64,000 nt of DNA from Gymnothorax reevesii. Taxonomy: Eukaryota > Chordata > Actinopteri > Anguilliformes > Muraenidae. The notes under the pieces are model-generated. The model worked only from the letters and a program-made list of their open reading frames with translations. It did no database searches and had not been told where the DNA came from. Both the position numbers and the translations under genes were made by a program. Below, one piece after another: positions 56,925 through 64,000 of this stretch. How positions within the stretch are numbered: the stretch's first letter is position 1; every line of letters starts with the position of its first letter. The stretch is taken from the NCBI GenBank assembly GCA_029721435.1, contig CM056587.1, positions 11,863,167 to 11,927,166 on the forward strand, read 5' to 3'.

Positions 56925-59095
56925 CTGTCAAAAACTATTCACCCCCTTGACAATTTTTTTCTATTTTTGCATATTTTTCACAATTAAGTGTTTCAAATAA
57001 TCAAATTCATTTCAATATTACACATAAATAACCTAAGTAAACACAAACTGCCGTTTTTAAATGATAATTTCATTAACCAAAGGGGGAAAAAAGGAAAAAA
57101 GCAGTCCAACTTGACATGAATCAATCTAGAAAGGGCTACAAAACCATTACTGAGGCTACGGGACTCTGGGGAATCATGAATTGTCGATGTAATGTAGAAA
57201 ACTTGGAAAGAGTGGTGAACCTTCCCAAGAGTGGCCAGCAAACTAAAATTCCTCCAAGACTGCTGTGGAGACTCATCCAGGAGGTCACATGTAAATCCAG
57301 ACTAACATCTAAAGAACTGCAGGTCTCACTTGCCTCAGTTAAGTTTAGTGTCACAATTCCACAATATGAAATTTTCAGGGCAAAAACTGCATCCAAGTGA
57401 GAGCTGCAGGGAGAAAACCACTGCTGACCAAAATAAATGCAGAGGCTTGTCTGACATTGGCCACAAAACATCTTGATGACTCAAAACTTTTGGGATTTTA
57501 TTCTCTGTAATGTTTCATCAAAAGTGGAAGTTTTTGGAAGACATGGGTCCTGTTAGTCCACAATAAGATCATCATGCCTACAGTCAAACATATTGGTGGT
57601 AGTGTGATAGTCTGGGCCGCATTGCTGCCTCAGGACCTGGGCAACTTTCCATTTTTGTGACCTAAAATTTTTGTGTAATTGGGTTATGCTGCACGACAGT
57701 GTTCCACAGCACACAAGCAGATGCAGCTTTGAAGACACAAAGTCAAGATTTTTGAGTAACTAGTTTAAGTCCCGACTGATTGAAATGCTACAGCATATCT
57801 CCTTAAACAAACAGTTTGTGCTTGAATACCCTCTGATGTGGCTGAATTGGAATTATTCTGAAAAAAAATAGTGGGCTAAAATTCCTCCACAGCAATTTTA
57901 AAGACTCGTTGGCACCAAGCAAAAAAAAAAAAAACGTGTAACGTGTCAAACATGTGTCATATACCTGTTTTTTTAGCATTTTCCTTACATTTTACAAAGC
58001 AATTCCCGAGCAACATTACACCAGTAAAATATTTATTTTCTTGACAATGAAAAAGCACAAGGACAAAACCACGACTGACAACCGCTGGACGCTACTTTTC
58101 GTAGCACAATTCAATATGCCATTGGCCATACATGAAAGAGCAAGCAGCAATATCTCAATTTGGCAAAAATATTACTAAGGCAATTATTCTATGAAGCTAA
58201 AGAACTGTTACTACAGGGGATCGTGCTGACCATGCCATGTTTTACATAGTTCATCGTCCATGCACATCAATACTGGCTGTTTCTGGATTCTGCTCTTCTA
58301 CCTCGTTTTACGAGTGGAATGAGGAGAATATAAGAGATTAGTCAAGATTTTCACTAAATGGGGCAAAATCGAGGATCCTTGAAATGCCTGTCTGTAACAT
58401 CGGAACGAGCATGGCAATGTTCTCCGTCCTGGCTCTGAACTTTTCAATTTACATACTTGAATCAAAAGCTTTTTTTAAGCTTTAAGAAATATTTTAACAA
58501 CATTTTCAAGCTCCATTTATAATTTCATAAATTAAAAAAAAATTTCTTAAAAATCTTAAAGAATTTGAAAAGATTTTACGGTCAATAACTGAAGGTAATA
58601 CAGGTGGGAACCCAAAGGGGTTGACATTTGTGGAAAAGGCCTGTTGGTCACCACAGTGTGGCACGCATTTAAGTATCTGTTGTGTGTAATCAACGTATTT
58701 TACATGAGTGGTTTGGAACATGCTTCGTTTCGCATTTTTTACATGTAAATTACATGTACCTTGTGTTAAAAAATCCCACCAGTTTCTCACATGACTTACA
58801 TGTGAAAGAAATGTGTTGTGTTTCCTGGGGAGTTATTGCAAATCTTTGATTGCATCTGTTGTTGCCGAGGGTGGCGCAACCAGTTTTAACGGGGCGATTT
58901 TTTTTTTTCCATGGGTGAGAAATGTATATGAATTACACCTTCAATAAATGAAATGATAAATTTAAAGCTGTATTTTGTATTATCTCACATTGTCTTTGTT
59001 TAATATTAAAATCAGTTGGATGATCTGAAACATTTAGATATGACAAATAAGCAAAAATAGAAGAATTGGGAAATGGCCCTTTTCTCAGCACTTTA
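56925..59095 (+). mobile_element. Tc1-like element (family B) split by an insertion
   Basis: The 5' end has CAAAAACTATTCACCCCCTT and ACTGCCGTTTTTAAATGATA, the family's terminal region. Coding remnants run from about 57110 to 57915 and resume at 58832 (AGTTATTGCAAATCTTTGAT), ending in GTTGTTGCCGAGGGTGGCGC, a 3' UTR and a worn terminal repeat (CTCAGCACTTTA) near 59095. The 916 bp between are foreign. Readable pieces include GQQTKIPPRLLWRLIQEVT, SKELQVSLASVK and VMLHDSVPQHTS (second catalytic Asp). Stops and indels throughout. Confidence 0.8.
57916..58831. mobile_element. Insertion of unknown type within the Tc1
   Basis: It begins after GACTCGTTGGCA with CCAAGC and an A-run (about 57922-57935), and ends TGTGTTGTGTTTCCTGGGG just before the Tc1 text resumes without visible loss. 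Inside are repeated ACATGT words near the right end (58700-58805). Neither clear inverted repeats nor a target duplication longer than one or two bases was seen. Possible origins: a DNA element with eroded ends or an ectopic repair patch. Confidence 0.6.
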
Positions 59096-60438
59096 CTAAG
59101 AAGCTATTTGAACTTTTTAGCAGTAAAGCCAGTGAACAATGCCATAGGTTTACAATGGTGTTTGTGAAAACAAAACATGACAATCACACCTCCACACATT
59201 TTTCCTAATTTGTTGTACATCCATGTTCTTTTCTATTTTTATTAGTTCCACTTTTAACTGAAAACAACAAAAGCAAAATATTACCACAGCCTTAGAATAA
59301 TATTATAATACATGAATGGATCTCTCTAATTGCACCAGAGACTGATTGGTGGGTTGGAAGGTTGATAGCCAACTTCAGCTTTTTAGACTCATATAATCTT
59401 TTAGTTTGGACTCGAGTGACGTCCACATGAGTAAATCCTCTCCAACCATAATTTTGTAACTGGGTGGTTTTTATTAATTTTATTTACCAGTTTCGCTGTG
59501 TTTACTTTATTAATCAGAGCAAGGCACAATGAGGCAAGACGGACGGGGGGGGTGTTTGCCTGTACTCAGCTGTCTTTAATCCAGTAAACCAGGCTGTCAT
59601 TTTTAAGATTGTACTTTCAAGCAGTGCCTAATCTGCTCAACAACAGAACCCAGTATTCTCAGCTTTTTTGATACATGTTAAGCAATTATGGTATGAAGCA
59701 CAGCATTAGCTTTTATGGTCATGACCTGTGGTATGGGGGAGGTTTCTTCACGCAAAACTCTGAGATGAGAGTCCTGCTCGTGCTGATCATATTAAAATTG
59801 TTGGTGTACTCTTACAGCATAATCTCTGACTTTGGGTAAGCTGCTTTCTGCGAGGATTAAAACATGCATCAACAGTTTGTTCCACTATCCGTTTCTCCGT
59901 TCAGATCGGGCTCGTAAATGTCATGGCAGCGCAAGGAAAGAGCAAAAGTGATGAGTGATTCCAGTAAGGTGACAGGTGACAGAACAGGCAGTCGGGCTGC
60001 CTGCGGGTCGGAGGAGATGGAGAAGTGGCCTGGCTTGCAGGCTTAATGGTAACACTAGCCTGAATGTAAGGAATGGGCTGCTGATTCATATGTCACAGTT
60101 GATCTGCGAGGGATAATGTGGCTGCGTAACTCTATGCCAGGGAGTCAGTGGCCATTGTCAGTAGAAAGAATCTGAGAGGTTCAGAGCTTTCCTTAGGTTA
60201 CTTCTCCTGGCTCTGGCTTGGACACACGACCTCAGGCCAGTTTACTGAGGCACTTGGGGGAGGGGAGTGTGAGCAAATCACAAAGGAAGAAATAAATGGG
60301 GCAGGCACATGCAGACAAGTTCACGAAAGCACACACACAAATATCTAAATATGTTAAAACAGAAAACTTCCGAACCTGGTGCATTTGAGAATTTGTATGT
60401 ATATACATGTATGTGCATATATGTGAGCATGTGTGTAT
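59096..60438. other. No gene recognised
   Basis: No recognisable feature apart from an eight-G run near 59546. Confidence 0.5.
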
Positions 60439-60440
60439 TT

Positions 60441-60489
<49 letters not shown>

Positions 60490-60530
60490 GTGCGTGGATG
60501 TGTGTGTGTGTGCTTGTGTGCATGTGTATG
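60439..60530 (+). repeat. (TG)n microsatellite, imperfect
   Basis: A long alternating TGTG stretch with interruptions (GCGTGTGTGCGTGGATG). It creates long ORFs on both strands, which are artefacts. Alternating purine-pyrimidine tracts can adopt Z-DNA. Confidence 0.9.
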
Positions 60531-60589
60531 AGCGTACAGTATATTTGTGCGGATAAGTGTTTGCGTGAAAAAAAAAAAAACTGCTCCCA

Positions 60590-60990
60590 GTGCACAGAAC
60601 GGGCATGGCATCCCATTAGCGAGACTGATGTCACGCAGCGCAGATCTGTTGAACACACCCTGTCATTAGCACTGCCTCTGACTGCAGGACACATTCCTCC
60701 CCGCAGTCCTAAAATGTTCTCTGACAAATTTGCTATAATTAGAATGTAAAGGTGCTTACTTGCCACCCACAGAAGAGAAATGGAGCGGTTGGGGATTGCA
60801 CGCCATGCGTGTTGAGGCAGAGGCCGAAGCATCCCACCATTCCCCTCTCTTTTCTTCACTCGGCGAAAAGGCGCCACAGACGAGCCCTCCCCCTGCCCTG
60901 CCCCACAGACACAGCAACTCTCAGAAACGCACGGAGCCTGGAAGCGCTGGTCTGAGGAGCAAATCAGAGGCGTCTCTCTTTTTTTCAGAG
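60590..60990. other. GC-richer block, unassigned
   Basis: This is noticeably more GC-rich than its surroundings and contains TGATGTCACGCAGCGCAG and a pyrimidine tract ending CTCTTTTTTTCAG near 60987, which looks like a splice acceptor. Without homology I cannot call an exon; a 5' UTR, promoter or conserved element are possible. Confidence 0.3.
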
Positions 60991-61009
60991 GCACCCAGCG
61001 TAATTATTC

Positions 61010-61207
61010 TGGGAAAGAAAGGGAGAGAGGGATGGAGAGAGAGGGAGATAGAGACAAGGAAGGGAATAATGAGAGAGGGGGTGATTTGGGGAGAAAGAGA
61101 AACATGGAAGGAGGTAGAGAGAAAGACAGAGGGAGAGGGAGGAGGTGGGGAGAGATTGGGAGAGAAAAATAAGGAGCAGAGAGAGAGAGAGGGAGAGAGA
61201 GAGGGAG
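61010..61207 (+). repeat. Polypurine (GA-rich) tract of about 200 bp
   Basis: The plus strand is almost entirely G and A, with words such as GGGAGAGAGGGATGGAGAGA and AGAGAGAGGGAGAGAGAGAG. Such tracts can form triplex (H-DNA). The long ORFs reading Arg/Glu-rich (plus) and Ser/Leu/Pro-rich (minus) are artefacts. Confidence 0.85.
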
Positions 61208-61394
61208 ACACAGCAATTATACGAGGGACCACAATTCCCAGATAATTGCACCAGGCCGTACTGCATTGTGGTTTAAGGGAGATTGTGGTAACTGTTGCCA
61301 AGAACATCACCACAGACACTGGTCACTCCTGGAAAAGCCATTCTGAGCTGGTTTCAAAAATAATGGTTGCTAAAGCACTTCAATAATCTAAGGT
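61208..61394. other. Spacer
   Basis: Nothing recognised, although the end may belong to the Tc1 remnant that follows. Confidence 0.4.
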
Positions 61395-62005
61395 GTTGCA
61401 CCTCACTTTAGGGCTTGTATGGTGATGTGTTGGAAGCAATGAAGATGGGCAAGTGCTGAGATCTGAGTGACTTTTACAAGGGTCATATTGTGATGTCTAG
61501 ACTCAGAGCAGAACAGAGCATCTCCAAAACAGCAGATCTTGTGGAATTTTCTGTGTGCGGTGGGTAAGGCCTTACCAGATCATGAATCATGTTTTCTTTA
61601 GCATCATGTGGAGGACCGGGTTTATGTGATTCATTTACTTGGGGAAGAGAAAGCACCAGGATGCATTATGGGAAGAGGGCAAGGCAGTGAAGGCATTGTG
61701 ATATTCTGGGCAATGTTTTGGTGGGAAACTTTGGTTTGTGGCGTTCATGTTGTTGTTTGTTTGAGACTGAGTACGAGATATTGACTTGGCCTCCCTGATT
61801 CTCAGATCTCAATTTAATCAAGCATCTATGGGATATGTAGGAAAAACAAGTCAAACCCATGGAGGCCCCACCTTACATCTTATAACACTCAGAATCTGCT
61901 GCTAATGATTTCATGCCAGATATCACTCATTACTTGAAGGTATCATCTGAAGGTAAAGTCCGTGGCTTGACGGGCTTTCTAGGCAGCACAAGGGGGACCT
62001 ACACT
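61395..62005 (+). mobile_element. Degenerate Tc1-like element (family E)
   Basis: Plus-oriented remnants in the expected order: TGGGCAAGTGCTGAGATCTG and GACTTTTACAAGGGTCATAT (N-terminal region), ATCTCCAAAACAGCAGATCT, then the region of the third catalytic residue read as LTWPP, stop, FSDLNLIKHLWDM, where Lys replaces the catalytic Glu, and EKQVKPMEAPP after another stop. It ends near AAGGGGGACCTACACTAT at 61990-62007. The central third with the first two Asp is mostly deleted. Inactive. Confidence 0.65.
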
Positions 62006-64000
62006 ATAAGTGCTCGGTGATATAGGAGAAGACAGCAGATGTGGACACCATATTCCATCAGATAGAGTATGACCTAGAGTTTTGAAACTGACCAACTATT
62101 AATATCAGGCTAACTTCCTTACTGACTTGTTAGGATCAGAAATGCCATCAACAGCTGGGTTGTGTGTGTTAGGTTAGCAAGATGTAGAATGGGTTCCACC
62201 ACTCTCTCATGCAGGACATAAATATGTCGCCAAGGTTTGTAAAAGTGCAAATTACAGCTGCCTGTTTGTGTGAGCATTGCTGTATCATCACAGTTTTTCA
62301 CGTGGTTGTGCTGACTCTGTTGCACGTGAAAGGTTTTGCCAAAGTAAAAAAAAAAAAAAAAAAAAACATGTTTACAATGAACTTTTCCAGATACATTAAC
62401 TTTTAATGCAGGATAACTTTCAACTTGTTCCTAATTAAGACTCACACGATAAATTCACAGAATAATTGGCTAAATACCAATACATTGCCAAGAAAGACCA
62501 TGAGATTATGGTGACAAAGCAGAAGGTAGCAATATGAGATTGATTTGAAGGAAAGTATTGAATAATTAGTTTGAAACTAAATCTAAACTTTCTCTGAATT
62601 TTGACCACTGTATTTTTTTTTTTCGAATTAAGTTTGAATGCAATATGGAGCCCACTGCTTTTAGGACTGTGAGCCTTGCATGATTGAACTGCTGCTTCAT
62701 GATTTGTCCTTCTTGTATGGCCCACCTCACATCGTACCGGAGATGGTGCAGGGCTCTTCCGACAGGCTAACGCTATGACATGGCCGCAAATATAAACAAA
62801 GACAAACTTTGGCAACTTTAATTGTCAATTTATTTAGTGAGTAATATAAAAAAAAAAAATCATTCTTGTACATATTAGATGGCATAAAGTCCAATCATTG
62901 CATTTCATTGCATATGTTGTATATCTCAGTGGTGGGCCTCTGATGACCATAATTTTCTTTGCTTAATTACCTTAACCAATTGCAGTTTACTTTAGCAACT
63001 GTTGCTAGAAGTAAATGGTAGCATGACTGTCCAAATTATTTTTAATTACATTATTGTAAGTTGCATCACAGCGTTTTGAGACATTTTTCTCAGCGCATAA
63101 ATCAAGACGAGAAATGTTGATATGTCTCTTGAAGACTCATGTTGCCCATTAAGTGGTGCTGTTTGATTTGAGTGAATTTGTTTGCCAGGCTGGTTGTAAT
63201 TAAGGTCTTCCTCCAGAAAGTTCAGAGTGGTTCAATAAGCAGAAGAGTTCTTCCTCTTCAGATGTGTCCATTTGAATGCTTATTACATTCTAAAGAAGTT
63301 TCCTTTCATATTGTGGCTTATCAATGTTTATATTCCCACAAACCATGAAATGTGAAATGCTGAAACTTGTCCTGTCTCCACATATGGTGTCTGCAATAGA
63401 ACTGCACCTTGGAAGTTCTGAATTTGGCCCAGGAGCATTAGCACAACAGCAGGAATACAGAAAAACACAGGGACTGGCAGTACTGGAGTGAACTTTCAGG
63501 ACACTTGTTGGAGTTTGCATGCTATATTCAATGTGTTTATAAATGTAATATGCAACAAATCCTTTGTTTGCATGATGATGTGGAAACTTGGAGTAATTCG
63601 CAGCTGTGGAATGAAAGCTGTCATGCAGCAATCAGCTACACCAGCCTTTGCAGTGTCTTATGTCAGCTTCTTCTTTAAAGTGAATGCTATTATTAATGCT
63701 AGTGCTTGCGATATTACAATGTTTCTCGAATAAATATTCAAACCAGCTCTCCATTAATATTCATAGCTGAAGTTTTTTTCTCTTTCTCATTCATTAAAGA
63801 GCTGAAAAGGGGCTAATGCGGAGGCTAATGAAATTCCTCCATTGTGTTGCCAAATGATATCCAGAACCTAACTTTCTGCAATCATGCCTATTGACACCAT
63901 GATTTTCCCCATACAGACTTAGGTTGTACAGTTGAAAAACAAGACCAGGAAATCATGGAGCAGGTTAAAGGTGAGGCAGCAACCATTTTAGCCAAACTGT
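62006..64000. other. No gene recognised; candidate conserved non-coding DNA at the end
   Basis: An A-run of about 21 nt at 62346-62366 has no SINE or LINE body before it. The regions 62640-62790 and 63740-63910 are complex and repeat-free. The latter has GGGGCTAATGCGGAGGCTAA with homeobox-type TAAT words and could be a developmental enhancer-type element, which sequence alone cannot show. Confidence 0.35.

Noticed and set aside
60278..60994. 238-codon minus ORF, longest unassigned ORF of that region
   Set aside because: Its middle is the translation of the (TG)n microsatellite (His-Thr repeats), both strands are open there, and no domain is visible.
60760..61319. 161-codon plus and 132-codon minus ORFs over the purine tract
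   Set aside because: Polypurine sequence lacks stops in several frames. Arg/Glu-rich and Ser/Leu-rich text is what (GA)n gives.

Overview
The window reads as intergenic chromosomal DNA from a vertebrate, most likely a ray-finned (teleost-type) fish. It is AT-rich and has no dense bacterial-style ORFs, operons, rRNA, tRNA genes or CRISPR. It holds many microsatellites and minisatellites, and a repeat load typical of fish: several Tc1/mariner families, hAT elements and hAT-like MITEs, TTAA-flanked MITEs, an L2/CR1-type LINE and a tRNA-derived SINE-like sequence. I could not assign a single host protein-coding exon with confidence. The species is not identifiable from this alone.

Layout: 1-0.6 kb, 3' part of a Tc1-like element ('family A' here). 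2.9-7.5 kb, a 65-bp minisatellite and four Tc1-type elements, one of them a tidy internally deleted copy with both ends (4620-5436). 12.9-14.8 kb, long inverted repeats around about 1.5 kb of unrecognised DNA. 18.4 kb, a short MITE with 14-bp perfect ends. 20.2-25.6 kb, three Tc1-A copies and a 5'-truncated L2-like LINE with an (ATT)n tail. 26.4-27.4 kb, a Tc1 of another family with both ends. 28.4-29.7 kb, a 69-bp minisatellite split by an insertion that carries a SINE-like unit. 34.1-36.9 kb, a degenerate Tc1, a piggyBac-like MITE, and the best preserved gene here, a Tc1 (DD34E) transposase spoiled by one amber codon. 38.1 kb, a TA-flanked MITE. 41.8-42.0 kb, a 39-bp minisatellite. 43.7-45.8 kb, a 2.1-kb hAT-like element with target-site duplication. 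48.1-49.7 kb, a hAT-like element containing another hAT MITE and a 34-bp minisatellite, followed by a TTAA MITE and a further repeat. 52.8-59.1 kb, Tc1-A, a 31-bp minisatellite, a roughly 300-bp duplication, and a Tc1-B split by a 916-bp insertion. 60.4-61.2 kb, a (TG)n block and a long purine tract. 61.4-62.0 kb, a Tc1 remnant. The intervening DNA shows nothing recognisable, though a few stretches look complex enough to be conserved non-coding candidates.

Functional view: almost everything recognised is a dead or non-autonomous mobile element. Only the 35.4-36.9 kb Tc1 approaches an intact gene. I see no new cellular system; the notable material is structural: nested insertions with readable target-site duplications, a one-mutation-dead transposon, a deleted derivative that still encodes only a DNA-binding domain, and interrupted minisatellites. 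Family letters A-E are local labels. Boundaries of degenerate copies are approximate.
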